From the NCBI GenBank assembly GCA_041554195.1, contig JBFFMJ010000007.1:1-64000 (forward strand): a stretch of DNA of 64,000 nt, given 5' to 3'. Of this stretch, positions 51,516-60,498 are shown piece after piece (the stretch's first letter is position 1; every line of letters begins with the position of its first letter). The notes beneath the pieces are model-generated. The model was given only the letters and a program-made list of their open reading frames with translations, ran no database searches and had not been told where the DNA came from. The stretch is from JAPHSX01 sp041554195 (GTDB taxonomy: Bacteria; Pseudomonadota; Gammaproteobacteria; Thiohalomonadales; Thiohalomonadaceae). Made by a program: the position numbers and the translations under genes.

Positions 51516-54500
51516 ATGAGTGAGACTCACAATACCCCCGACAATATCCGCGACGCCATCCACCACGCCATCGAACACCTTGAACAGGTACTGCCGGCAC
51601 AGGCACCGATTCGCGACTTTGTTCACCACAATACCCTGCACGGCTACCAGCATCTCGATTTTCCCGAAGCGCTGGCGGCGGCCCGCAAGCTGACCGGGGC
51701 CTACGGTTACCAAAGTGGTGATGAGTACCGCACCTATTACCAGGCGGGGCGTATTACCCGGGACGACCTTGCCGCCGTGCTGGCCGAGGATGAACGCTTC
51801 GACCACCAGACCGTGCTGATTGATTCCAATGGCCTGCACCTCACCCAGGCCGACGTGGTGATCGCCGCGATGACCCACCCGATCCAGGCGATGACCAACT
51901 GCCAGCTTACCTGGCAGATAGAGGAGCGATCGGCCCTGAGCCGTTTTCACGACGATGTCGCCTACGAAAACCGCAAGCGCATCCTGATGACCAGCCGCAA
52001 GGCCGAGCCCAAGGCGGTGAGCGAGTTGTGGCAGGCGACGCTGGCCCGACTGGAGCTACAGCACTTCCTGCTCCATCCGGAGGAGCTGACCGACCTGAGT
52101 CAGGAGCAGGCCGAAAGCCTGATGAGCGAACTGGGTAACAACGCCACAGAGCCTGCCCACCAGGTCAGCGGCGATGAGCCACTGGGGCACACCCTGATGC
52201 GCAAGTCCGCGGCCAGGCTGCTCGATTCCTTGCTGGGGCGAGTCGGTGACGAGCTGACCCTGCGCGGCCTGCTCAGCCAGCTCACCGGTCATGACATTCT
52301 GGAGGAGATCCGCCCGGCACTGATCCGCCAGCTCGGGGCCTACCTCGATCAGGGTCTGGCCGCCTGGCATGGCGAGGGGCGTGGCAACGGTTTTTATCAG
52401 CAGTGGCGCGACTGCGCCGAGGGCGAGCTGGGCTGGATGTTCGACGACCTGCCCGAGTGGCGCGACGAGCTGGAGATGCTGGCCGACGACCCCTTCGATG
52501 CGCTGTTCGACGAACTACAGCGCCTCAGCCTGCCCGAGGAGAAGTGGCCCGCCTACCTTGAGCGGCTGGCGCTGGAGCTGCCCGGCTGGTCGGGGATGTT
52601 CCTGTGGCGCCACCGCCACCCCGGCTACGAGGGGCTACAGCCCGAGCAGGTAGAGATGACCGACTACCTAGCGGTACGGCTGATACTGGAGCGCATCTAC
52701 GCGCAGCGGCTGTGCCGCCGTCTGTGGCGCATCGAGGCGAGCATCGATGTGCTGCACTGGTATTTCCGCCGCCGTCGCTCCGAGCTTTACGTGCGTTACA
52801 CCCTGTTCAACCAGCGTCTGCCCGAGTACCTGATCAACGCCGCGCAACGCCTCACGGAACACTATGCCGTGGGCGAGGAGTATGCCGACTGGCAGGGGCT
52901 GGCCGACAAGATCTGGACCTGGAAGCAGTGCCCCGCCTCGGACACGCGGCGCGGCCACACCGTCTTTGGCAGCGGATGGCGACTGTTCATACTGGCACAG
53001 CACCTCGGGCTCAGCGGCGCGCAGCTGCTGGAGCTTGAGGATGCGCCGCTCGCCGCCCTGTTTGCCGCGCTCGACCTCGACGATGAGAGCACCGGCTTTC
53101 TCTGGCTACAGGCCTACGAGCGCCACTACCACCAGCAGGTGTTTAACGCCCTCACCCTCAACCATGGCCGCGGCCCCTGGGCCAAACGCAACGCCCGCCC
53201 CGACGCCCAGGTGGTGTTCTGCATGGATGACCGCGAGGAGTCGATTCGCCGCCACCTCGAAGAGCTCAATCCTAATATAGAGACCATGGGGGCCGCCGGT
53301 TTCTTCGGCGTCGCCATCAACTGGAAGGGGCTGGATGATGAGAAGGTAACGCCGCTCTGCCCGGTGGTGGTAACCCCGGTACATGAGCTGCGCGAGTTGC
53401 CGCAGGCGGGGCAGGAATTTCTTATGGCGCAGCACCAGAAGCGCCGCGCGCAGCGCCTGGCAGTGAAAAACCAGCTGCATCAGGAGATGCGCCAGCATCT
53501 CCCCCTGTCGGCACTGACCATGATGCTCAGCGCGCCGCTCGCCCTGCTGACCCTCGCCGCCAAGGTGCTGGCCCCGCGCCTCAGCGGGGAGTGTCTCGCA
53601 GCGCTGCGCCAGCGCTTTGATAAAGGCGTGCCGAGCCGCGTGGCGATCACCGCCGAGGTCTCCAGTGACAGCCCGCCACCGCCCCCACAAAGGCCGCGAC
53701 TCGGCTTTACCAATGCCGAGCAGGCCGATCGGGTAGCGGACTTTTTGCGCACCATCGGCCTGCAACAGGGGATGGGGCACTTCGTCGTCATGATGGGCCA
53801 CGGCTCGGGCAGCCAGAACAACCCGCACCTCGCCGCCTACGACTGCGGCGCCTGCTCCGGTCGGCACGGCGGTCCCAACGCCCGCGTCTTCGCCGCGCTG
53901 GCCAACCGCCCAACCATCCGCACCCTGCTGGCCGAGCGCGGTCTGGTGATCCCCGACGACAGCTGGTTCCTCGGGGCCGAACACAACACCTGTGATGAGA
54001 CGATCCAGTGGTACGACACCGATCTCATTCCAGATAGTTTGCAGGACAAATTCGCTACCCTGCAACAGCAGCTGCACCGCGCCGCCCGCCTCTCGGCCCA
54101 CGAACGGGCACGCCGCTTCGCCTCCGCCCCCGATACCGCACGCCTCAGCCCGGAGCAGGCCTACCGCCATAGCGTTGCCCGTTCCCTGGACTTCAGCCAG
54201 GCACGCCCCGAGCTGGGACACGCCACCAACGCCTTCGCCCTGATCGGTCGGCGCTCCGTAACTCGTGGTGCCTTCTTCGACCGTCGAGCCTTCCTCATCT
54301 CCTACGACCCGACCGAGGACAGTGACGGCTCCATTATCGAGGCGATCCTGCTGGCCGCCGGTCCGGTGGGGGCGGGGATCAACCTGGAGTATTACTTCTC
54401 CACGGTAAATAACGAGGGCTACGGCTGTGGCTCCAAGGTGACCCACAACCTTAACGGCATGATGGGGGTGATGCACGGGGCGAGCGACGACCTGCGCACC

Positions 54501-54824
54501 GGCCTGCCCGAGCAGATGATCGAGATCCACGAGGCGATGCGCCTGCTGGTGGTGGTAGAGGCCTCGACCGAGATCCTCACCACCGTCTATATGCGTCAGC
54601 CGCCACTGCAGGAGCTGATCGGCAAGGGGTGGCTGCTGCTTGCGGCCAAAGATCCGAATTCCGAGGCGATCCACCTGTTCCATCCCGCCAAGGGGTGGTG
54701 CCGCTGGCAGGGCGAGCCGCAGCAGCTGGCACAGGTGAAGCGCTCCGCCGACTGGTATAGCGGCCAGCGCGAACCGCTGCCGATGAGCCTGATCGAACAA
54801 CCGGAGGTGCGCCATGCCCGTTAA
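51516..54824 (+). CDS. dabA: DabA-type inorganic carbon accumulation subunit (DUF2309)
   Basis: A 1102-residue protein of the DUF2309/DabA family, a beta-carbonic-anhydrase-like energy-coupled CO2 hydratase. The zinc/active-site residues are visible: Cys569 and Asp571 in VVFCMDDREES, His762 in MMGHGSGSQNNPH and Cys777 in YDCGACSGRHGG, with the same Cys-Asp and His-Cys spacing as known DabA. The N-terminal IRDFVHHNTLHGYQHLDFPEAL is family typical. ATG 51516 follows the NuoM-like stop. It overlaps the NuoL-like gene by 11 bases. The long form (about 1100 residues) has extra N-terminal sequence compared with shorter DabA proteins. Confidence 0.94.
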   Translation: MSETHNTPDNIRDAIHHAIEHLEQVLPAQAPIRDFVHHNTLHGYQHLDFPEALAAARKLTGAYGYQSGDEYRTYYQAGRITRDDLAAVLAEDERFDHQTVLIDSNGLHLTQADVVIAAMTHPIQAMTNCQLTWQIEERSALSRFHDDVAYENRKRILMTSRKAEPKAVSELWQATLARLELQHFLLHPEELTDLSQEQAESLMSELGNNATEPAHQVSGDEPLGHTLMRKSAARLLDSLLGRVGDELTLRGLLSQLTGHDILEEIRPALIRQLGAYLDQGLAAWHGEGRGNGFYQQWRDCAEGELGWMFDDLPEWRDELEMLADDPFDALFDELQRLSLPEEKWPAYLERLALELPGWSGMFLWRHRHPGYEGLQPEQVEMTDYLAVRLILERIYAQRLCRRLWRIEASIDVLHWYFRRRRSELYVRYTLFNQRLPEYLINAAQRLTEHYAVGEEYADWQGLADKIWTWKQCPASDTRRGHTVFGSGWRLFILAQHLGLSGAQLLELEDAPLAALFAALDLDDESTGFLWLQAYERHYHQQVFNALTLNHGRGPWAKRNARPDAQVVFCMDDREESIRRHLEELNPNIETMGAAGFFGVAINWKGLDDEKVTPLCPVVVTPVHELRELPQAGQEFLMAQHQKRRAQRLAVKNQLHQEMRQHLPLSALTMMLSAPLALLTLAAKVLAPRLSGECLAALRQRFDKGVPSRVAITAEVSSDSPPPPPQRPRLGFTNAEQADRVADFLRTIGLQQGMGHFVVMMGHGSGSQNNPHLAAYDCGACSGRHGGPNARVFAALANRPTIRTLLAERGLVIPDDSWFLGAEHNTCDETIQWYDTDLIPDSLQDKFATLQQQLHRAARLSAHERARRFASAPDTARLSPEQAYRHSVARSLDFSQARPELGHATNAFALIGRRSVTRGAFFDRRAFLISYDPTEDSDGSIIEAILLAAGPVGAGINLEYYFSTVNNEGYGCGSKVTHNLNGMMGVMHGASDDLRTGLPEQMIEIHEAMRLLVVVEASTEILTTVYMRQPPLQELIGKGWLLLAAKDPNSEAIHLFHPAKGWCRWQGEPQQLAQVKRSADWYSGQREPLPMSLIEQPEVRHAR

Positions 54825-56370
54825 GCTGATCGCGCTAGTACCCCTGCTGCCGCTGCTGGCCGCACTGTGGATCGCCATCGGCTACGCCTTCGCCGCTAAT
54901 CGCGGCGAGGCGGGTGAGGCGATGACCCGCCGTGTGGCGCTCAGCGCCTCGGCCCTGTCGCTACTCGCCATCCTCGCTCTCGACCTTGCTGCCCTGCTCT
55001 CCGGCAGCACGCCGGGGCAGGTGGTGCTGGGGCAGTGGCTGGCGGTGGGCGACTACCAGATCCTCATCAGCTTTACCCTCGATACCCTGGGGCTGGCGAT
55101 GACCACGCTGGTGGCGTTCATCGCCCTTCTCACCCTGCGTTTCTCGGTCAACTACATGCACCGCGAGGCCGGCTTCCAGCGCTTCTTTATGGTGATGTCA
55201 CTGTTCAGCGCAGCGATGCTGCTGATCGTCAGCGCCGGGAATGCCGTGCTGATGTTCATCGGCTGGGAGCTGGCCGGGGTCAGCTCCTACCTGCTCATCG
55301 CCTACGCCTTTATTCGACCTACCGCCACCGCCAACGCCAGCCGCGCCTTTGTCACCAACCGCATCGGCGATGCCGGATTTATCCTCGCCCTGTTCCTTGC
55401 CTTTAGCTGGTTTGGCGGTGTCGAGTGGCCGACCCTGCTCAGCGGCAGCGTCGAGCTGGAGAGCCTCGGGGCCGGTGTGCTGGCCGGGGGCTTTTTACTG
55501 GCCGCGCTGGCCAAGTCGGCACAACTGCCCTTTGCCCCATGGATCGCCCGTGCGCTGGAGGGGCCGACCCCCTCCTCGGCGATCTTCTACGGCTCGCTGA
55601 TGGTACACGCCGGGGTCTACCTGCTGATCCGCCTGGAGCCGCTGTTCACCCAGGTGCCCGCCCTGTCGCCGCTGCTGATCCTCCTTGGCCTGCTCTCCGC
55701 CCTCTACGGCTGGCTGGTGGCACGGGTGCAGAGCGATGTGAAGTCGGGGCTGATGTTCGCCACCACCGCCCAGGTGGGGCTGATGTTCATCGCCTGTGGC
55801 CTCGGCTGGTACGAACTGGCCAGCTGGCACCTGATGGCCCATGCCAGCTGGCGTGCCTACCAGTTCCTGAGCGCCCCCTCGATGATGCAACTGGTGAGCC
55901 GTGCACCACGGCCCCTGCCCGCATGGCTACGGCGTCGCCGCGGGCTCTACCACGCCGCACTACAACGCTTCTGGGTAGAGGAACTGAGTGATGGCCTGCT
56001 GGTGCACCCCACCTACGCGCTGGCAAAGGAGGTGGAGCGCTTTGACGCCTCGGTGGTCAACCGTCTGGTCGGCCACATGGACACCACCAGCGTCGCCTCC
56101 TCTCTGAGTGACTGGGAGCGGCGGCACCATGGCCGTGACAGCGGCGCAAATGGCATCGGTACCGCACGCGGCCTGGTGGGTCGCAGCATGGAGTGGCTGG
56201 CGGCGCGCCTGGCGTGGCTCGAGGAAAACCTGATTCTACGAAGTGGCGGCGAGGGGCTGTTCTCCCTGATCAGCCGCTTTGGTGAACGGGCACAGCTAGT
56301 TGAGCAACTGCTGGAGCAGCCACGCTACCTGTGGCTGATGATCATGGCGACCTTTGTGGTCATTATCTAA
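54814..56370 (+). CDS. dabB: NuoL-like DabB subunit
   Basis: A 518-residue membrane protein of the NuoL/MrpA antiporter family, expected to form the ion-conducting half of the DabAB complex. Features include LFIGWELAGVSSYLLIAYAF (with Glu; written in sequence as LMFIGWELAGVSSYLLIAY), FVTNRIGDAGFILAL, LAALAKSAQLPFAPWIARALEGPTPSSAIFYGSLMVHAGVYLL, and LVARVQSDVKSGLMFATTAQVG. The family's C-terminal membrane extension is present. Starts within the dabA 3' end. Confidence 0.92.
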   Translation: MPVKLIALVPLLPLLAALWIAIGYAFAANRGEAGEAMTRRVALSASALSLLAILALDLAALLSGSTPGQVVLGQWLAVGDYQILISFTLDTLGLAMTTLVAFIALLTLRFSVNYMHREAGFQRFFMVMSLFSAAMLLIVSAGNAVLMFIGWELAGVSSYLLIAYAFIRPTATANASRAFVTNRIGDAGFILALFLAFSWFGGVEWPTLLSGSVELESLGAGVLAGGFLLAALAKSAQLPFAPWIARALEGPTPSSAIFYGSLMVHAGVYLLIRLEPLFTQVPALSPLLILLGLLSALYGWLVARVQSDVKSGLMFATTAQVGLMFIACGLGWYELASWHLMAHASWRAYQFLSAPSMMQLVSRAPRPLPAWLRRRRGLYHAALQRFWVEELSDGLLVHPTYALAKEVERFDASVVNRLVGHMDTTSVASSLSDWERRHHGRDSGANGIGTARGLVGRSMEWLAARLAWLEENLILRSGGEGLFSLISRFGERAQLVEQLLEQPRYLWLMIMATFVVII

Positions 56371-56384
56371 AGAATGCACTGACG

Positions 56385-57899
56385 ATGGTAATGCAAGAGA
56401 TCCCCTGGGCAACACAGAGCAGCATACCCATTTTGGCGATTATGCAGGTGCTGCCGCTGGCGGCGATGCTGCTGATCCTGGCGGTGCGTAAACAGGCCCG
56501 CCTGCTCTTCCCCATCGCCCTGCTCGCCTCACTGCTGGAGCTGCTATTGGCGATCGAGCTGTATCAAATGCTGGATCACACCTCCACCGCCTTTCAGTTT
56601 GGCGAGAGCCTGCAACTCATCGGCCCGCTCGCCTACCACGCGGCGGTGGACGGGGTAAGCGTGCTGTTTCTGCTGCTCACCGCCCTGCTGGCGCTGCTGG
56701 TGATCCTCTACGGCCAGGTGCGCCCCTTCCCGCCGCAGGGGCTTTTTCTGGCAGTGGTGTTTGCGGTGGAGGCGGCGCTGGTCTCCAGCGTGGTCACGGT
56801 AGACCTGATGTGGTTTGTTGTGGTGACGGCGCTGCAACTGCTGCCGGTCAGTTACCTGCTGCACAAGTGGTCAACCTCGGCGGCCAAGGATGAGGCGGTC
56901 GCCCGTTTCGTGCAATTTATGGGCAGCGGTCTGCTGCTGCTGTTCGCCGGTGCGCTGATGCTTGGCTGGCAATATGCCGATACCCACGGCGGGCCGTGGA
57001 GCTTTGATCTTTACCAGCTGGCAAAACAGCCGGTAGAGCCCAGCTGGCAGTCGGCGATCTTCTTCCTGTTGTTCTATGGCATGGCGGTACGTATCCCGAT
57101 CTTTCCGCTGCATGGCTGGCTACCGCGGGTCGCCGAGCACGGCTCGGTGGCAGTGGCCCCGGTGTTCCTTATCGGTCTGAAGACCGGCATCTACGGCCTG
57201 ATCCGTTTCGTGCTGCCGCTGCTGCCCGAGGCGGTGATGCGGTGGCACAGCTACGTCATCGCCTTTGCCGTGGCGGGGGTGTTTTACGCCGCGCTGCTGG
57301 CACTCACCCAGGTCAACCTGCGCCGCCTGCTCGCCTTTGCCGTGATCAGCCACTCGGGGATCCTGGTGATCGGGCTGTTCAGCCTCAGCCACCTCGCCTT
57401 TCAGGGCACCATGATCCTCTCTGTCAACTTCGGCCTGGCGGCGGCAGGACTGCTATTTATGACCGGCATGGTGTTTCGTCGCACCCGCACCCCGCTACTG
57501 GGACAACTGGGCGGGCTGTTTGAATCAATCCCGCTGATCGGCATTACCTTCTTTCTCGCCGGTGTCTCCATCGTCGGCATGCCGGGCACCCCCGGTTTTG
57601 ACGCCGCCCATTTGATCCTTGAGGCCTCGATGCATCGCTATGGCGCGCTCGTCACCATTGCCGCGGCACTGGGCAATGTGGTCGCCGCCGGATTTCTATT
57701 GTGGGCCTTCCAACGCGCCTTTCTTGGTCCCAAACCCGAGGGCCTGCGCGAGATAGAACCGGTGAATCGTGCCGAAATGTTACTCGCCTCGATCATTCTG
57801 TTCTGCCTGCTCAGCGCCGGTTTCTACTCCGAGCCCTGGCTGGAGCTGATCGATATGTCGCTGGTCAATTTAAGTGAACTCTATGCACAAGCACATTAA
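56385..57899 (+). CDS. Second NuoM-like subunit of the Dab locus
   Basis: A 504-residue antiporter-family membrane protein. RIPIFPLHGWLPRVAEHGSVAVAPVFLIGLKTGIYGLIRFVLP matches the NuoM discontinuous-helix region. The usual TM5 WE motif of NuoM is not present; DLMWFVVVTALQLLPVSYLLHKW occupies that place, so a key proton-path Glu appears to be missing. A Lys-Thr/Lys pair remains in later helices. I start it at ATG 56385, 14 bases after the NuoL-like stop. Confidence 0.88.
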   Translation: MVMQEIPWATQSSIPILAIMQVLPLAAMLLILAVRKQARLLFPIALLASLLELLLAIELYQMLDHTSTAFQFGESLQLIGPLAYHAAVDGVSVLFLLLTALLALLVILYGQVRPFPPQGLFLAVVFAVEAALVSSVVTVDLMWFVVVTALQLLPVSYLLHKWSTSAAKDEAVARFVQFMGSGLLLLFAGALMLGWQYADTHGGPWSFDLYQLAKQPVEPSWQSAIFFLLFYGMAVRIPIFPLHGWLPRVAEHGSVAVAPVFLIGLKTGIYGLIRFVLPLLPEAVMRWHSYVIAFAVAGVFYAALLALTQVNLRRLLAFAVISHSGILVIGLFSLSHLAFQGTMILSVNFGLAAAGLLFMTGMVFRRTRTPLLGQLGGLFESIPLIGITFFLAGVSIVGMPGTPGFDAAHLILEASMHRYGALVTIAAALGNVVAAGFLLWAFQRAFLGPKPEGLREIEPVNRAEMLLASIILFCLLSAGFYSEPWLELIDMSLVNLSELYAQAH

Positions 57900-57911
57900 G
57901 GAGTCAGCCGC

Positions 57912-59399
57912 GTGATTGAAACCGTCACACAGCCGGGGGACTTCCCCTTCATCAGCCTGATGCTGCTCAGCCTGCCGCTGATGGCGGTATTGATCTGGGC
58001 ACTGGGTGAGCGACAAGCCCGCTGGTTAGCGCTGTTTGCCGCGCTGTTTGAGCTGTTACTCGCCATCGTGCTGCTGGTGAATTTCGACAGCAGCAACGAC
58101 GACTTTCAGTTTGTTGAAAAGGCAAGCTGGATCCCGACACTCAACATTCACTACCTGCTCGGAGTGGACGGGATTTCGCTGCTGTTCTTACCACTGACCG
58201 CGCTGCTCTTTCTCGGCGTGATCGCCATCTCGTGGAATAGCGTGCGCAGCATGCCGCAGCTCTACTATATTTTACTACTGCTGCTGATGGCCGCCACACT
58301 GGGCATCTTCACCGCCCTCGACACGATGCTGTTCTTCCTGTTCTGGGAGATGACACTGATACCGATCTATTTTCTTATCAGCCTGTGGGGCACCGGTCCC
58401 AACCGGCGTTTTGCCGCCACCAAGTACACCATGCACATGTTTGTCGGCGGAGTGCCGATACTGTTCGGGTTTGTGGTGCTGGCCTTCAGTCACGGCGAGA
58501 TGGGACCGCTATTCGATTACACCACCCTGTTAAATAATCCCCTCCCTGCCGAGGTACAGACCACCGTCTTTTTATTATTACTCACCGGCTTTGCGGTAAA
58601 GACCGCCATCTTCCCGATGCACACCTGGTTGCCCACGGTGGCGATGGAGGGGCCGGTCGGGCTGACCGCCATCATGGTGGGATTAAAACTTGGTGCCTAC
58701 GGACTGTTGCGCTTTACCCTCCCGCTCGCCCCCGATGCGGCGCAGCAGTTCCACTGGCTGCTCGCCGGCCTCGGTGTCATCGGCATACTCTACGGCGCCG
58801 TGATGGCCCTGGCGCAGACCAACCTGCGGCGTATGCTCGCCTTCTCCAGTATGAGTCATACCGGACTGGTGTTACTGGGACTCGCCGCCTTTACCATTGA
58901 AGGGATCCAGGGTTCACTGTTTCAGCTGCTCAACTTCACCGTGATCAGCGGCGGCATGATGCTGCTAAGCGGCATGCTGCACCAACGCATCGGCTCCACC
59001 GAGCTGATCTCGCTGGGCGGAGTAGCCACCTCCATGCCACTGCTCGCCACCTTCTTCTTTCTCTTCGCTCTGGCCAGCATGGGGATCCCCGGCACCAACG
59101 GTTTTCCCGCGGAATTTCTTATCATCGTCAGCGCACTAAAAACCCACACCGGTGCCGGACTCGCCGCCCTGTTCGGTATCGTTCTCGGGGCGGGCTACCT
59201 GCTCGCCTACTATCGCCGCGCCTTCTACGGCCCGGTGGCCAGCAACGTCGTCGCCAATGCCATGGACCTGCGCGGGCGTGAACTGCTAGTGGTTACCCTC
59301 TTTGCCATTATCATTATTGGTAGCGGTGTTGTCCCCAGTGCGGTGCTCGATGTTACCCGCAGTGCTGCCGATGCCTGGGTGAGCAACATCGGAAAGTAA
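57912..59399 (+). CDS. Third NuoM-like subunit of the Dab locus
   Basis: A 495-residue NuoM-like protein with the normal motifs: LFFLFWEMTLIPIYFLISLWGTGPNRRFAATKYTMHMFVGG (TM5 Glu), FAVKTAIFPMHTWLPTVAMEGPVGLTAIMVGLKLGAYGLLRFTLPLAPDAAQ, and MALAQTNLRRMLAFSSMSHTGLVLLG. GTG start at 57912 with AAGGAG upstream at nine bases. Last gene of the locus; the integron integrase remnant lies 7 bases beyond its stop, transcribed toward it. Confidence 0.92.
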   Translation: MIETVTQPGDFPFISLMLLSLPLMAVLIWALGERQARWLALFAALFELLLAIVLLVNFDSSNDDFQFVEKASWIPTLNIHYLLGVDGISLLFLPLTALLFLGVIAISWNSVRSMPQLYYILLLLLMAATLGIFTALDTMLFFLFWEMTLIPIYFLISLWGTGPNRRFAATKYTMHMFVGGVPILFGFVVLAFSHGEMGPLFDYTTLLNNPLPAEVQTTVFLLLLTGFAVKTAIFPMHTWLPTVAMEGPVGLTAIMVGLKLGAYGLLRFTLPLAPDAAQQFHWLLAGLGVIGILYGAVMALAQTNLRRMLAFSSMSHTGLVLLGLAAFTIEGIQGSLFQLLNFTVISGGMMLLSGMLHQRIGSTELISLGGVATSMPLLATFFFLFALASMGIPGTNGFPAEFLIIVSALKTHTGAGLAALFGIVLGAGYLLAYYRRAFYGPVASNVVANAMDLRGRELLVVTLFAIIIIGSGVVPSAVLDVTRSAADAWVSNIGK

Positions 59400-59406
59400 A
59401 CGCCAC

Positions 59407-60362
59407 TCAATCTAGCGGGCTACGTACCGCATTGCCCCCACGCTTCATTACATGTGTATAGATCTGAGTGGTTTTCACATCGTTGTGCCCTAGTAATTCC
59501 TGAAGGGTACGAATGTCAGTACCACTCTCCAGCAGATGCGTAGCAAAACAATGTCGAAAGGTATGAGGTGTTACACGTTTAAGTACACCACAACGTTTAA
59601 CAGACTCTCTCACCGCACGCTGTACATTTTTCTCATCGAGATGATGCCGCCTGATCACACCTGAGCGAGGATCAGTTGAACGACTTATTGAAGGGAAAAC
59701 ATACTGCCAGCGCCACTCATGACATGCACTAGGATATTTTCTCTCCAGGGCAAAGGGAAGATATACACAACCAAACCCCTCCCTCACATCAGATTCATGT
59801 ACTCGCCTGGCATGAGCGAGTTGACGCCTCAGAGCTTCAGTGAGCGATTCTGGAAGCACCGTTACCCTGTCCTTGCCTCCCTTCCCCGAACGGACAACAA
59901 TCTGCCTATATTCAAAATCAACATCCTGAACTCTCAAGCGTATCGCCTCCATGAGACGCATACCTGTACCGTATAACAAACGGGAGATCAGACCATTAGT
60001 TCCAGATATACCGTCAAGCACCTGCATCACTTGTTCTTTTGGGAGAACTACAGGGAGACGTGAAGGCTTTTTTGCACGAGTAACATCACTCAACCATGGC
60101 AGATCAAGGCCAAGCACTTGTTTATAAAGGAAGAGCAACGCAGAGAGCGCTTGATTTTGAGTAGAGGCTGTAACATTCTTGTCCACAGCCAGGTGAGTTA
60201 GGAAGGCGGAAAGCTCGACCTCACCCATATCAGCAGGATGCTTTTTATGATGGAAAAAAATATAACGCTTAATCCACTGAAGATAAGCATCTTCAGTGCG
60301 GATACTGTAGTGTTTTACCCTGATAGCCGGCGAACATCATCCAAAAGTCGCGATCTTGTCAT
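59407..60362 (-). pseudogene. Frameshifted integron-type integrase (IntI-like)
   Basis: A tyrosine recombinase with the extra integron-integrase patch (ALERKYPSACHEWRWQYVFPS). Catalytic residues are present: Arg in LLYGTGMRLMEAIRLR, HTFRHCFATHLL, LLGHNDVKTTQIYTHV (Tyr). An ATG at 60362 opens MTRSRLLDDVRR, but a one-base loss near 60326-60331 brings a TAA three codons later. The next frame continues exactly with RVKHYSIRTEDAYLQWIKRYIFFHHKKHPAD. The open frame from 60228 (273 residues) lacks the first helical domain. Likely inactive, unless it is a sequencing error. Confidence 0.88.
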
Positions 60363-60498
60363 CGAAACCTCCCTGCTCCGTTAGCAAATCCATTTAGGCC
60401 CGTATTCTGGAGCTAAGTCACTGTTTTATAAAGACACAGATTTTTATACACCCTAAATGCTCCATTTTCAACGGAGCATTTAGGGTGTCTACTTATAG
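60363..60498. other. Probable attI region between intI and cassette 1
   Basis: This stretch lies between the intI-like start and the first cassette junction. It holds a perfect 16-base inverted repeat (separate entry). Crossover G60498 is read from the cassette boundary logic. No exact GTTRRRY besides the junction itself was matched with certainty. Confidence 0.45.
60448..60488. repeat. Perfect 16-bp inverted repeat beside the integron
   Basis: Arms ACACCCTAAATGCTCC and GGAGCATTTAGGGTGT with a nine-base loop (ATTTTCAAC). It lies ten bases before the first cassette junction. It may be a terminator-like hairpin or an att-related structure; no T-run follows. Confidence 0.6.

Noticed and set aside
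53106..54878. 590-codon minus-strand frame opposite dabA
   Set aside because: Antisense shadow of dabA; the plus-strand product has clear active-site motifs and the minus frame none.
50042..59399. NADH dehydrogenase (complex I) operon
   Set aside because: Only NuoL/NuoM-like antiporter subunits are present, without nuoA-K or the hydrophilic arm, and they surround a DabA gene.
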